Shown: one piece after another, positions 7,469 to 15,198 of the stretch
Layout of the letters: the number at the start of each line of letters is the position of its first letter
Position numbering within the stretch: the first letter of the stretch is position 1
Assembly: GCF_009928415.1 (NCBI RefSeq)
Contig: NZ_JAABNN010000032.1
Span: 1-35,457, forward strand
Direction: 5' to 3'
Length of the DNA stretch: 35,457 nucleotides
Source of the DNA: Bacillus sp. USDA818B3_A
GTDB lineage: Bacteria > Bacillota > Bacilli > Bacillales > Cytobacillaceae
The notes under the pieces: model-generated
Told to the model about the DNA's origin: nothing
The model's input: only the letters and a program-made list of their open reading frames with translations
Database searches by the model: none
Program-made: the position numbers and the translations under genes

Positions 7469-7484
7469 TTGTATTTAAATACAA
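7469..7484. promoter_or_regulatory. Perfect 16-bp palindrome upstream of the 51-aa gene
   Basis: TTGTATTTAAATACAA is fully self-complementary and lies between a TATATAA-type -10 candidate and the GGAGG of the 51-aa gene. Perfect palindromes of this size often bind MarR- or TetR-type dimers; the regulator here is unknown. Confidence 0.45.
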
Positions 7485-7504
7485 AGATTTATATAGTTTA
7501 TTTA

Positions 7505-7705
7505 TTACCACAGAAAATTATTGTAAATCCAATTTGCCAAAAATAGTCCAAGCCCCAATACAATATTCATCCATGACAGAATAAGCGATGCTTTATGCTC
7601 TCTCTTTTGTTTTGCTTTTTTATACATATTGGCATCTACTAGGAGTATGAAAAGTCCTGTTGCGATAAAAATAGCAATGGCATATGGTAAAAAACCGATG
7701 AACAT
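7505..7705 (-). CDS. Small membrane protein at the end of the ger operon (CLC_0170-like?)
   Basis: A 66-aa protein with two hydrophobic segments (about residues 4-24 and 43-62) separated by a basic linker YKKAKQKREHKAS. GGAGGACTATAGACG precedes ATG 7705. It begins 20 nt after the stop of the GerC gene, so it is almost certainly the fourth gene of the germinant-receptor operon. Short two-helix proteins encoded beside gerABC genes have been noted in several spore formers, and some are annotated CLC_0170 family; I recall this loosely and give it as a possibility. An accessory receptor subunit is an inference from position. Confidence 0.75.
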   Translation of the reverse strand: MFIGFLPYAIAIFIATGLFILLVDANMYKKAKQKREHKASLILSWMNIVLGLGLFLANWIYNNFLW

Positions 7706-7725
7706 CGTCTATAGTCCTCCGCCTT

Positions 7726-8949
7726 TTATTTAGCTTTCATGCCTACACGATGTATACGGGAATCAACATGAACATCATAGGTAAGTTCTTTATATACTGT
7801 ATTCCATTTTTCTTTTGTTTTAATTTCCTTAGCCCAATATTTCGGATATTCTGCCCGGACATGTTCACCAAAACCATAAATATCACTTTCCGCTTTTTGT
7901 GTTTTCGCAATAAGCTTCTTTAAAGAACTTGCTACATCTTTTGAAGCTTCATCTTGTATTTTCCCAATAATCGTGGAATTGTTAACATAAATTCCTTTAC
8001 TAGTCTTTTCTTCAATTTCACTTTCGTAACGAACCTTGATTACCACATGAGGTTTCCCATCCTTTAATTGAACTTTTACTTTCGTTTTACGTGAAATGGC
8101 CCTTACAAGGACAAAATCATCTTTACCTGGTACTTTAATAAATGCGCTATACCCCCCCTGGCCTACTCCTCTTATTGCCATAAAAAATCCAATTTCAAGC
8201 GGGGTTGTTTTTCCAGCCATCCGATCCCCTCTAAAATAAGCGAGACCACTTAATTGAATAGACTTATTGTCTTTAATGGTCAGATAAGGCAGATAGGGAT
8301 CTTGACCTTTACTTGAAAGGATCGTCCAAAACAAACCAATAAAACTTGGCGGAAATCTGCCTAACGCAGATAAATTATCAACCATATCTGCTAAATATAA
8401 TGATGGTACACGCTGTAGTTCTGGAACAAGCTTCATATAATCTGATGCAGGTTCTTTCGAAACAGCAAGCGAAGCTGTTCTGCGGATTTGAGGATTTCGC
8501 CTGAGAAAATCATTAAAACGCTGTGTTCCTTTTTTAGCGATTTTTTCATTGAGAACGATAATTCGTAAATGTCCAAGGAACGTTTCGTAAGCAACCTGCT
8601 GTTGAAGATTGAGCATTGCATCCTGTATGGTGTGACCAACAACTTGGACAATTGTTACCGAATTATGAGAGCTTTGGCCCTGTGTAGGTCCAAGTGGTAT
8701 TCGGCCTGGAACGGCAATTTGAGCTGTCACCTTAATCAGCTCTTCTCGTGGTTCAGATGTACTCTTGTCAATATGAGTGATTCCGCCTTCCGATTGTTGA
8801 TTTTCATCTTCAGTTGAAGCCTTATCAATACCAATTGCCAGTACTGTAGCACGCTGTTCAATTTCCTGAGCGTCCCAGCATCCTGAAAGAAGAGGCATCA
8901 GGAGAAAAAATATGCTGACTAATCGTAAACTAGGATTCTTGTGCCACAT
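7726..8949 (-). CDS. Germinant receptor C subunit, Ger(x)C-family lipoprotein
   Basis: A 407-aa lipoprotein. The signal sequence ends in the lipobox LLSGC (lipidated Cys at about residue 24), followed at once by the WDAQEIEQRATVLAIGIDK stretch typical of GerC proteins. The C-terminal YDVHVDSRIHRVGMK also fits the family. It is exported in the forespore and anchored in the inner spore membrane, where it completes a receptor with the A and B subunits. GGAGGAGG precedes ATG 8949, and the gene overlaps the end of the B subunit by 20 nt, so translation is probably coupled. Amino-acid identity of the cognate germinant cannot be read from sequence. Confidence 0.95.
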   Translation of the reverse strand: MWHKNPSLRLVSIFFLLMPLLSGCWDAQEIEQRATVLAIGIDKASTEDENQQSEGGITHIDKSTSEPREELIKVTAQIAVPGRIPLGPTQGQSSHNSVTIVQVVGHTIQDAMLNLQQQVAYETFLGHLRIIVLNEKIAKKGTQRFNDFLRRNPQIRRTASLAVSKEPASDYMKLVPELQRVPSLYLADMVDNLSALGRFPPSFIGLFWTILSSKGQDPYLPYLTIKDNKSIQLSGLAYFRGDRMAGKTTPLEIGFFMAIRGVGQGGYSAFIKVPGKDDFVLVRAISRKTKVKVQLKDGKPHVVIKVRYESEIEEKTSKGIYVNNSTIIGKIQDEASKDVASSLKKLIAKTQKAESDIYGFGEHVRAEYPKYWAKEIKTKEKWNTVYKELTYDVHVDSRIHRVGMKAK

Positions 8950-10039
8950 TTTTTTTCCTCCTCCTGCTCCTAAAGAGATCGATGGCTAATAACATGGCGG
9001 GGTAAAGAATGGTTATCAATAATCCTAGTCTCCCGGCTATTTGGATCACATCATACAATTGTAAAATGTTCTGCGGAAGCATAGCTAAGAAAAATACAAA
9101 AGGCATAATAAAAAACGACAGCACCCGGTGATCCTTTAACTTAGCCATTTGCTTGATAGAATAGATGGTAAAGTAATAGCTTGAAAAGAGCGTGGTAAAA
9201 ACCGCGGTCACCCAAACCGCTAAAAAGATTACGTCCAGCCGCTGCAGGATATTTCCTGGCAGCGCGGTCGTGCGGGCCAATTCAAGGGTTGGCCAGAAAA
9301 TTAGTTTTATTTCTTCTGTTCCAAATACAGCTACGGTAGCAATCACAATTAACAGGTAAAAGCCCCCTGATATAAAAATGCCCCAAAAACTTGCCTTTTT
9401 GGCTTTAGCAGGATCCTTCATAAAAGGGATAATCAACGTAACAATAAAAGATCCTTGAAACAAAGCAGAAATGGTTAACATTCCTTTGAACATTGCCATA
9501 TAGTCATTATCAATAATAGGCCGTAAATACAAGGGATTTGCGTTTTTTAACGAAAACGCGACGATAATGAGTATGGGTGCCAAAATAGCAGGAACATAGA
9601 AATTGTGGATGTAAGCAAAGGTGTTAATATCGTACCTGACACTCAAGCATGCTAGTAAAAGCATTACTATAACTGTTATTTCTAATGGTGTTTCTCTTAA
9701 TACAGCTGATACGACAACCTCTCCGAATTCACGGGCAGCCAGTCCCGATAAAATGACAAAAAAGGTAATCACAATTATACTGCACAACCTGCCAATCCAC
9801 TTTCCGACGATATCCTCTCCGTATGTGATGATCGTTTTTTTAGGATGACGAATTCCTAATATTGTAAGAATAAATAATCCAATGGCCGCTAATATAATCC
9901 CTGCCAGCGTTACAAGCGGTGCACCCGTTCCACCTCCACGGACAGCAAACAACGGTAACGGGAGTACTCCTACACCAATAATTGTACTAACTAAGATGGC
10001 AGACGCTTGAACCGTTGTGATCTCCCTAGGATAACTCAT
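8930..10039 (-). CDS. Germinant receptor B subunit, GerAB/ArcD/ProY-family permease-like protein
   Basis: A 369-aa integral membrane protein with about ten hydrophobic segments, belonging to the spore-germination branch of the APC transporter superfamily. The first helix contains TIIGVGVLPLPLFAVRGG, the usual glycine-rich break of this family. The C-terminus ends in a basic tail (RSRRRKKN). Known B subunits bind the small-molecule germinant in the membrane, and this one probably defines the ligand of the receptor. GGGAGG lies 9 nt before ATG 10039. It follows the A subunit by 28 nt. Confidence 0.95.
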   Translation of the reverse strand: MSYPREITTVQASAILVSTIIGVGVLPLPLFAVRGGGTGAPLVTLAGIILAAIGLFILTILGIRHPKKTIITYGEDIVGKWIGRLCSIIVITFFVILSGLAAREFGEVVVSAVLRETPLEITVIVMLLLACLSVRYDINTFAYIHNFYVPAILAPILIIVAFSLKNANPLYLRPIIDNDYMAMFKGMLTISALFQGSFIVTLIIPFMKDPAKAKKASFWGIFISGGFYLLIVIATVAVFGTEEIKLIFWPTLELARTTALPGNILQRLDVIFLAVWVTAVFTTLFSSYYFTIYSIKQMAKLKDHRVLSFFIMPFVFFLAMLPQNILQLYDVIQIAGRLGLLITILYPAMLLAIDLFRSRRRKKNVAQES

Positions 10040-10067
10040 TGTTCGTATCCTCCCATTGACGCTTTAT

Positions 10068-11639
10068 TTATTCATTATCATTTTGCTGCTGTCTTTTACG
10101 ATTTGCGGTCTGGAGAAAACTAGGTCTTTTAGACATCGACCAGAGCGGGCTGCGTGAAACAACGTCTTTCATTCCCTCTGCATTTCCAGGAGAAACAGGT
10201 GCCATATATGGTACCCCGAAAGATTTTAAGTTGAGCAGATGATTAAAGGTGAGGATAATCCCGATCATTACCCCATAGAGACCGAATATCCCTGCCAAGA
10301 TCATGATAGGAAACCTTAACATTCGCAGGGCAAAGGCCGCTGTATAGGCTGGTGTGGCAAAGGAGCCTATCGTAGTTAAAGCAATAACAACCACTGTAAT
10401 CGGGCTTGCCAAACCTGCTTCCACCGCTGCCTGGCCGACAACCAGCACCCCTACAATCGATAAGGCTCCCCCTACTTGCCTTGGCAAACGAACGGTTGCT
10501 TCTCTTAATATTTCCATTGAGATTTCAATAATTAGTACCTCAACGACAGCGGGATAGGGGACACCTGCCCTCCCGCCAGCAACGGCGACCGCAAATTCGG
10601 TAGGCAAAAGTTCTGGATTAAAGGCAATTAGCGACACATAAAGGGATGGAAAAACTAGTGAAAACACAAGGGCAAGCATTCGAGCAACCCTTGCAAAGGT
10701 CCCCATCAAGAACCTTGAAGAGTAATCCTCTGCGGTTTGATAGAATTGGTTAAATACAACTGGGACTAGCAGTGCAAATGGGGATCCATCTACAAGAATC
10801 GCTACCCTGCCTTCGGCTATATTAGCGACCGTTTTATCAGGTCTCTCTGTCGTTTGAATTTGGGGAAACGGTGTAAAATGATTATCTTCAATAAATTGTT
10901 CCAGATACCCCACATCCATTATGGCATCAATATCGATCGCAGAGAGCCTCTCCTCTACCTCGGTTATAACGGTTTCGTTCGCCACACCTTTTATATAACA
11001 ATAACAAACGGTTGATTTCGTCAAACGGCCGATTTTCATCGTCCTCACTTGAAAATCAGACGTTGGAAGGCGGTACCTTAGCATGGCTATATTGGTATCA
11101 ATACTTTCAATAAAGCCTTCTCGCGGCCCTAAAATGACCTGTTCTGTTTCCGGCTGGCCAACAGAACGATGTTCCACTTCTCTTGTAGTAATATGGATGG
11201 CTTCTATTACACCATCTACCAAAATAACCGTCTCTCCGCGTAAAAGAACTTCAATCAATTTATCTAAACTGTCAGTAACCTTTGCTTGGCCATGATAAAG
11301 AGTTTCAGTCATAATGATGTCTATCAATTTATTTATCGGTTTCTCTCTAGTAAGTAAATGTTCAGGTACATACATTAAAGGTCTTAAAATATCTTTATTG
11401 ACATGATCCTGATTTACCAAATTAGAGAAATATAGGATGGTTGCATTATTTTGTCCAAAGATTTTAAAGTGTTTTACATGAAAATCATCATTTTCCCCTA
11501 ACACCTTTGTTATTAAGGATTCTGTTTCCTTTAGTGACGCAGATATTTTACTTTCCCCTTCTAAAATATGATCGGGTATGGTAAATGGCCTTTTTTTTAG
11601 ACCTGTTTTAGCCTTCATCATTTGTCGAAATAAAGACAC
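10068..11639 (-). CDS. Germinant receptor A subunit, GerA family
   Basis: A 523-aa GerA-family protein. A soluble N-terminal half (through about residue 290) contains VILVDGVIEAIHITTREVEHR and the family signature around EGRVAILVDGSPFALLVPVVF. The second half is hydrophobic, with several helices (for example MLALVFSLVFPSLYVSLIAF, and PIMILAGIFGLYGVMIGIIL). In known receptors this subunit forms the oligomeric ion channel of the inner spore membrane. GTG 11639 is preferred because AGGTGGTGAT, nearly the full Shine-Dalgarno complement, lies before it; ATG 11645 and GTG 11651 are less well spaced. It is the first gene of a four-gene operon. A weak sigma-G-like GAATA, 17 nt, AAAATTA is seen upstream. 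Confidence 0.95.
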   Translation of the reverse strand: MSLFRQMMKAKTGLKKRPFTIPDHILEGESKISASLKETESLITKVLGENDDFHVKHFKIFGQNNATILYFSNLVNQDHVNKDILRPLMYVPEHLLTREKPINKLIDIIMTETLYHGQAKVTDSLDKLIEVLLRGETVILVDGVIEAIHITTREVEHRSVGQPETEQVILGPREGFIESIDTNIAMLRYRLPTSDFQVRTMKIGRLTKSTVCYCYIKGVANETVITEVEERLSAIDIDAIMDVGYLEQFIEDNHFTPFPQIQTTERPDKTVANIAEGRVAILVDGSPFALLVPVVFNQFYQTAEDYSSRFLMGTFARVARMLALVFSLVFPSLYVSLIAFNPELLPTEFAVAVAGGRAGVPYPAVVEVLIIEISMEILREATVRLPRQVGGALSIVGVLVVGQAAVEAGLASPITVVVIALTTIGSFATPAYTAAFALRMLRFPIMILAGIFGLYGVMIGIILTFNHLLNLKSFGVPYMAPVSPGNAEGMKDVVSRSPLWSMSKRPSFLQTANRKRQQQNDNE

Positions 11640-11735
11640 ATACATCACCACCTACCTAATAATTTTTGCCATTTTCTTTTTTATATTCCTTAGATCTCTT
11701 AGAAAGGGTAATTTTATCTATTTTGGCAGAGTAAC

Positions 11736-11762
11736 AAAAAAAGACCACTTTTCGATGGTCTT
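11736..11762 (-). terminator. Terminator of the peroxiredoxin gene
   Basis: Minus strand: AAGACCA, short loop, TGGTCTT followed by TTTTTG. It lies 46 nt past the stop codon at 11808 and before the ger operon promoter region. Confidence 0.75.
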
Positions 11763-11807
11763 CATTGGTAAGTTTATATTATATTTATTTTTAATTATTA
11801 AGCTATC

Positions 11808-12281
11808 CTATTGGGTACTTAACTTTTCTAGTTCATTAAAAACTGCTTCATAATCTTCTCTGTTATCTGCTTTAAATGATGTGTTTAAATAGGTTATGAT
11901 GCCATCCTTATTTATAACAAAAACCGATCGGATCGCAGTTTCACCTTTTTCGTTAAACACTTTGTAGTCTTTTACGGTTTGTTTATGCCAATCCGAGAGA
12001 AGCGGATATGGCAGTGTACCCATACTCGCAGCAAAGACTCGATGAGAATGGATATGATCGACACTTATTGGCAAAACTTCAGAGTCCGTTTGTTCAAAAC
12101 GTTTATAATCCTCTTTCCAAGAGGCGATTTCTTTAATTCAGCCTGGAGTAAAATCCATTCCATAAAAGGCCACCACTATATTTTTTTGACCGCGATAGTC
12201 TGAGAGGGAGATTTGCTCTTTAGTTGTAGCTGGCAGTGAAAAATCCGGAGCTATTTCACCAATATGTAAAGATGTTTCCAA
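11808..12281 (-). CDS. Peroxiredoxin (AhpC/TSA family) with in-frame TGA at the peroxidatic position: probable selenoprotein
   Basis: Read through one TGA, this is a 157-aa thioredoxin-fold peroxiredoxin. The start is TTG 12281, with AAAGGAGG 7-8 nt upstream; an upstream ATG at 12332 lacks a ribosome site. The order is IGEIAPDFSLPATT, LSDYRGQKNIVVAFY, the active site DFTPG-TGA-IKEI at codon 48, LPISVDHIHSHRVFA, FPLLSD-like YPLLSDWHK, and the conserved active-site arginine in AIRSVFVINKDG. In normal family members the motif is DFTPVC, so the TGA replaces exactly the catalytic cysteine. The reading frame stays open and conserved for 109 more codons. The protein has no Cys anywhere, so a selenocysteine would be its only redox residue. 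A SECIS-like hairpin follows at 12110-12124. Sec-containing peroxiredoxins (PrxU) are established in other Firmicutes. The alternative is a pseudogene or sequencing error; the position of the stop and the hairpin argue against it. Confidence 0.78.
12110..12124 (-). promoter_or_regulatory. Candidate bacterial SECIS hairpin in the peroxiredoxin mRNA
   Basis: On the minus strand CCTCTT, loop GGA, AAGAGG gives a 6-bp stem whose 3-nt loop begins with G. Nineteen nt separate the TGA (12138-12140) from the loop. An AAT/ATT pair below a 2-nt bulge can extend the stem. Published criteria for bacterial SECIS elements are a short stem, a small loop with G in its first two bases, and a distance of about 16-37 nt from the UGA; this hairpin meets all of them. 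Folding was judged by eye. Confidence 0.6.
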
Positions 12282-12535
12282 AACAGTCCCTCCTTTAAAA
12301 TGAGATTTTGTCTCTATATGTATCGTTTCCACATTGATTAAATTTAGACCATTGGAATTTATATAGTAAATTTTGAACGTTTTTCACAAAATTGTCATAT
12401 TTATCATAATAAAACGTTTCCAATCGGGTTAAAATAAACTTTTTTAAAATAACTTCCCTGAATGGAATAAAATTTATTTTCCGAAAATTGAATCTATGTT
12501 ATAGTCAAATAAACTAACAAGATGGAGTGAGAATA

Positions 12536-13633
12536 TTGAAACTAAAAGTCCAACGTGCTTACAACTTTAATGCCGGTCCTTCTGCGTTACCTCTTTCAGT
12601 CCTTGAAAAAGCGCAAGCAGAATTAATCGATTTCCGTGGCACAGGCATGTCAGTAATGGAACTTAGCCACCGCAGCCGCCCATATGAAGAAGTACATAAT
12701 CAGGCGATCAGCAGCTTAAAAAACCTCTTAGCCATCCCTGATACGCATGAAGTTCTTTTTCTGCAAGGCGGAGCAAGCCTGCAATTTTCTATGATTCCAA
12801 TGAACTTTTTACAAGCTGGGAAAAAAGCCAGCTTTGTAATGACAGGTTCTTGGTCCGAAAAAGCTTTCTCTGAAGCTAAATTGTTTGGTGAAGTTTATCA
12901 TGCTGCATCAACAAAAGAAGGCAATTATCGCAGCATCCCTAAAGTAGGAGATTTACAATTCGACAAGGACGATGCTTACATCCACATCACGTCCAACAAT
13001 ACCATTTATGGTACACAGTGGAAAGACTTTCCTGATACAGGTGATGTTCCACTTATCGCTGACATGTCTAGTGATATTCTTTCAAAGCCGATTGATGTCA
13101 GCAAGTTTGCCCTCATTTATGCGGGTGCCCAAAAGAACCTTGGTCCATCAGGCGTAACAGTAGTTATTATCCGTAAAGATCTACTTGAGGGTGCCAACAC
13201 GAACATCCCTACGATGTTAAAGTACAGCACACATTCAAAAAATAATTCTCTATACAATACACCGCCTACCTTTGGAATTTACATGCTCGGAGAAGTTCTA
13301 AACTGGGCACGCGACTTAGGCGGCTTAGAGGCTATCGCTAAGCGTAATGAAGAAAAAGCAAACCTTATCTACTCAGTTATTGACAATAGCAACGGTTTTT
13401 ATATTGGCCATGCAGACCAAGACAGCCGCTCCCTAATGAACCTTACTTTTAACTTAAAAACTCCTGAATTGGAGAAACAATTCTTAGAGCAGGCAAAACA
13501 AGAAGGCTTTGTCGGAGTAAACGGCCACCGTTCGATCGGCGGATGCCGCGTATCTGCCTACAACGCTGTACCAGTTGAGGCTTGCCAAGCATTCAGCGAA
13601 TTTATGGTTCAATTCCAAAAAGAAAATAACTAA
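12536..13633 (+). CDS. serC: Phosphoserine aminotransferase
   Basis: A 365-aa class V aminotransferase that converts 3-phosphohydroxypyruvate and glutamate to phosphoserine in serine synthesis. YNFNAGPSALP at the start, SHRS, FLQGGASLQF, TSNNTIYGTQ and ADMSSDI are family hallmarks. The PLP lysine is K200 in YAGAQKNLGPSG, and the C-terminal GHRSIGGCRVSAYNAV is also typical. TTG 12536 is chosen because GGAGTGAG sits 6 nt upstream; the in-frame GTG 12527 lies within that site. The gene stands alone: neighbours are a divergent peroxiredoxin and a convergent monooxygenase. The 254-base gap before it shows AT-rich DNA and an AACGTTTT/AAAACGTT inverted repeat (12376-12418) but no riboswitch that I recognise. 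Confidence 0.97.
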   Translation: MKLKVQRAYNFNAGPSALPLSVLEKAQAELIDFRGTGMSVMELSHRSRPYEEVHNQAISSLKNLLAIPDTHEVLFLQGGASLQFSMIPMNFLQAGKKASFVMTGSWSEKAFSEAKLFGEVYHAASTKEGNYRSIPKVGDLQFDKDDAYIHITSNNTIYGTQWKDFPDTGDVPLIADMSSDILSKPIDVSKFALIYAGAQKNLGPSGVTVVIIRKDLLEGANTNIPTMLKYSTHSKNNSLYNTPPTFGIYMLGEVLNWARDLGGLEAIAKRNEEKANLIYSVIDNSNGFYIGHADQDSRSLMNLTFNLKTPELEKQFLEQAKQEGFVGVNGHRSIGGCRVSAYNAVPVEACQAFSEFMVQFQKENN

Positions 13634-13636
13634 ACA

Positions 13637-13671
13637 AAAAATCACCCTTCTGATTTCAGAGGGTGATTTTT
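13637..13671. terminator. Bidirectional terminator between serC and the monooxygenase
   Basis: AAAAATCACCCT (13637-13648) pairs with AGGGTGATTTTT (13660-13671) around an 11-nt loop, with T-runs on both strands. It serves both convergent genes. Confidence 0.9.
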
Positions 13672-13677
13672 GTTTAA

Positions 13678-14679
13678 TCATTTTCCGTCCACGATTTCCT
13701 TAAATATCTCATACGAACGTTTTTGCTTCTCAGGATCAAAAATATATGACACCGCCATAATCTCATCGACATCATATCTTTCTTGGAAGGTTGTTAATTG
13801 CTGCCGGACGGTTTCCTTACTGCCCATAAATGTCACGCTCGACATCGATGAAGCCATTTCTTTCTCCATTGGACTCCAAAGCTCATCCAAATTTTCCACA
13901 GGGGGACGGAGTGGATTTTGAGTCCCGCGGACGACATTGAGGAAGAATTGCTTCATTGTGGTTGACTGCAATAGGGCTTCCTCATCCGTTTCCGCGGCAA
14001 TGACGTTTAAACATACCATCATATAAGGCTTATCAAGGTACTCTGATGGCTGGAAGCGGTCACGATAGATCGAAATCGCTTCTTCCATGAATCTTGGGGC
14101 AAAGTGGGAAGCAAAAACATATGGCAGACCCAAACTTGCAGCGAGATGAGCAGAATCGGTTGAAGAACCTAAAATGTAAATCGGTATGTTGGTTTCAACC
14201 CCGGGATACGCTTTAACATAACTTTGCTGCTCAATCGGTCCAAAATAAGTTAGCAGTGCCTGAACATCCTCTGGAAAGGTATAGACAGAGTCGTTTTTCG
14301 ATCGTCTCAAGGCGCTTGCAGTCATCATATCGGTTCCTGGAGCACGTCCAAGACCTAAATCGACCCGGTTCGGAAACATGGTCGCCATTGTACCGAATTG
14401 CTCTGCCACGACAAGCGGTGCATGGTTCGGCAGCATGATCCCTCCCGAGCCGACCCGAATTTGTTTCGTATGTTCTAATGTATGTTGAATTAAAATCGAT
14501 GTAGCTGAACTGACCAGTGTGGAAGTATTGTGATGCTCGGCGATCCAATAGCGTTGATAGCCCATATTTTCGACGGCCTGTGCAAGGTCTACCATGGCTT
14601 CTATCGCTTCTTTGGAGCCTTGTCCCTCACGTATCGGGGCAAGATTTAACACCGATACAGGTATTTGAATATTTGCCAT
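13678..14679 (-). CDS. Luciferase-like (LLM class) flavin-dependent oxidoreductase
   Basis: A 333-aa FMN-dependent monooxygenase of the bacterial luciferase superfamily, group of B. subtilis YceB-like proteins. The N-terminal SVLNLAPIREGQ, RYWIAEHHNT, GSGGIMLPNHAPLVVAEQFGT, RVDLGLGRAPGTD and YILGSSTDSAHLAASLGLPY segments are typical of this subgroup and form the flavin site and TIM-barrel core. The preferred start is ATG 14679 (MANIQIPV), with GAAAGGA about 9 nt upstream; the ATG at 14697 overlaps that site. It is cytosolic, transcribed alone and convergent with serC. The oxidised substrate is unknown. Confidence 0.9.
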   Translation of the reverse strand: MANIQIPVSVLNLAPIREGQGSKEAIEAMVDLAQAVENMGYQRYWIAEHHNTSTLVSSATSILIQHTLEHTKQIRVGSGGIMLPNHAPLVVAEQFGTMATMFPNRVDLGLGRAPGTDMMTASALRRSKNDSVYTFPEDVQALLTYFGPIEQQSYVKAYPGVETNIPIYILGSSTDSAHLAASLGLPYVFASHFAPRFMEEAISIYRDRFQPSEYLDKPYMMVCLNVIAAETDEEALLQSTTMKQFFLNVVRGTQNPLRPPVENLDELWSPMEKEMASSMSSVTFMGSKETVRQQLTTFQERYDVDEIMAVSYIFDPEKQKRSYEIFKEIVDGK

Positions 14680-14789
14680 TTTTAAGAGTCCTTTCATATT
14701 TAAAATTCATTACTATAGTAACAATTGCTAAAAAGGAAACAAACTTATATGCTTATGGTGTGCAAATGATCTTGGCATACTATTTGTAT

Positions 14790-14816
14790 AAAAATAAAAA
14801 ACTGCCACAATGGCAG
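14790..14816 (-). terminator. Terminator of the sigma-G mini-operon
   Basis: Minus strand: CTGCCA, loop TTG, TGGCAG followed by TTTTTTATTTTT. It starts 4 nt after the stop codon at 14820. Confidence 0.8.
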
Positions 14817-14819
14817 CCT

Positions 14820-14963
14820 TTATTTTTCTTTGTTATTCGAGTCTTGTATGGGAACATTTTTTGGCCGTTCAGGATAGGTCGCTTTACCGTCATTCGGACC
14901 GGTAAGATCATTTCGTTGGTCCAGCACTCGACCTGTATACTCAATCGGATTATTTCTTGGCAT
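14820..14963 (-). CDS. Small hydrophilic protein, 47 aa, probable spore protein
   Basis: GGAGGTGAAATC directly precedes ATG 14963, a near-perfect ribosome site. The protein starts MPRNNPIEYTGRVLDQRND and ends NVPIQDSNNKEK; it is polar, rich in Asn, Asp and Pro, with no Cys and no membrane segment. It follows another tiny gene by 26 nt, and both are under a perfect sigma-G-type promoter (15155-15183). Size, polarity and promoter fit a minor small acid-soluble spore protein, but it does not match SspK, SspL, SspN, SspO or SspP as I remember them. A longer overlapping frame (14780-14977) has no ribosome site and is rejected. Confidence 0.75.
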   Translation of the reverse strand: MPRNNPIEYTGRVLDQRNDLTGPNDGKATYPERPKNVPIQDSNNKEK

Positions 14964-14989
14964 GATTTCACCTCCAAGGAAGAAATATT

Positions 14990-15130
14990 TTAGCTTTTCT
15001 TTCCTAATCCTAAGACTTTTAATTTATATTCAGCCTCACTCATGTTTGGATTTTTCTTAGGGGGGCTAAACTTAAGTGCATTTTTTAATTCCACATTGGC
15101 GTCATCGTTGGTATTATATTTTCCATCCAT
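14990..15130 (-). CDS. Small hydrophilic protein, 46 aa, probable spore protein
   Basis: AAAGGAGG lies about 8 nt before ATG 15130, which fixes the start; an upstream start at 15196 would be inside the promoter. The protein begins MDGKYNTNDDANVELKNALK and continues FSPPKKNPNMSEAEYKLK; it is charged, Asn- and Lys-rich, with no Cys. It is the first gene after the sigma-G-type promoter, whose expected start point is only about 18 nt upstream. Forespore expression is inferred from that promoter. The family is not recognised. Confidence 0.72.
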   Translation of the reverse strand: MDGKYNTNDDANVELKNALKFSPPKKNPNMSEAEYKLKVLGLGKKS

Positions 15131-15154
15131 AACTCCCGCCTCCTTTACGTTAAT

Positions 15155-15183
15155 TATTATGGACGGAATCGACCAGTTCATTC
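15155..15183 (-). promoter_or_regulatory. Sigma-G-type (late forespore) promoter
   Basis: Minus strand: -35 GAATG, exactly 17 nt, -10 CATAATA. This matches the known sigma-G consensus (GMATR and CATNMTA) at every defined base. It drives the two small genes at 14820-15130. Confidence 0.65.
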
Positions 15184-15198
15184 TTTTTACAGACACTT

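Noticed and set aside
12138..12332. Reading the first part of the peroxiredoxin as a separate 64-aa protein
   Set aside because: It ends at the TGA in the middle of the catalytic motif, and the next 109 codons continue the same domain in the same frame. The ATG at 12332 has no ribosome site, while TTG 12281 has AAAGGAGG.
12282..12535. Riboswitch or T-box ahead of serC
   Set aside because: No T-box sequence, S-box or other recognisable aptamer core is present; only AT-rich DNA and an 8-bp inverted repeat.
14780..14977. 65-codon minus-strand frame overlapping the 47-aa gene
   Set aside because: It has no ribosome site of its own and runs through the terminator, whereas the 47-aa frame starts directly after GGAGGTGAAATC.
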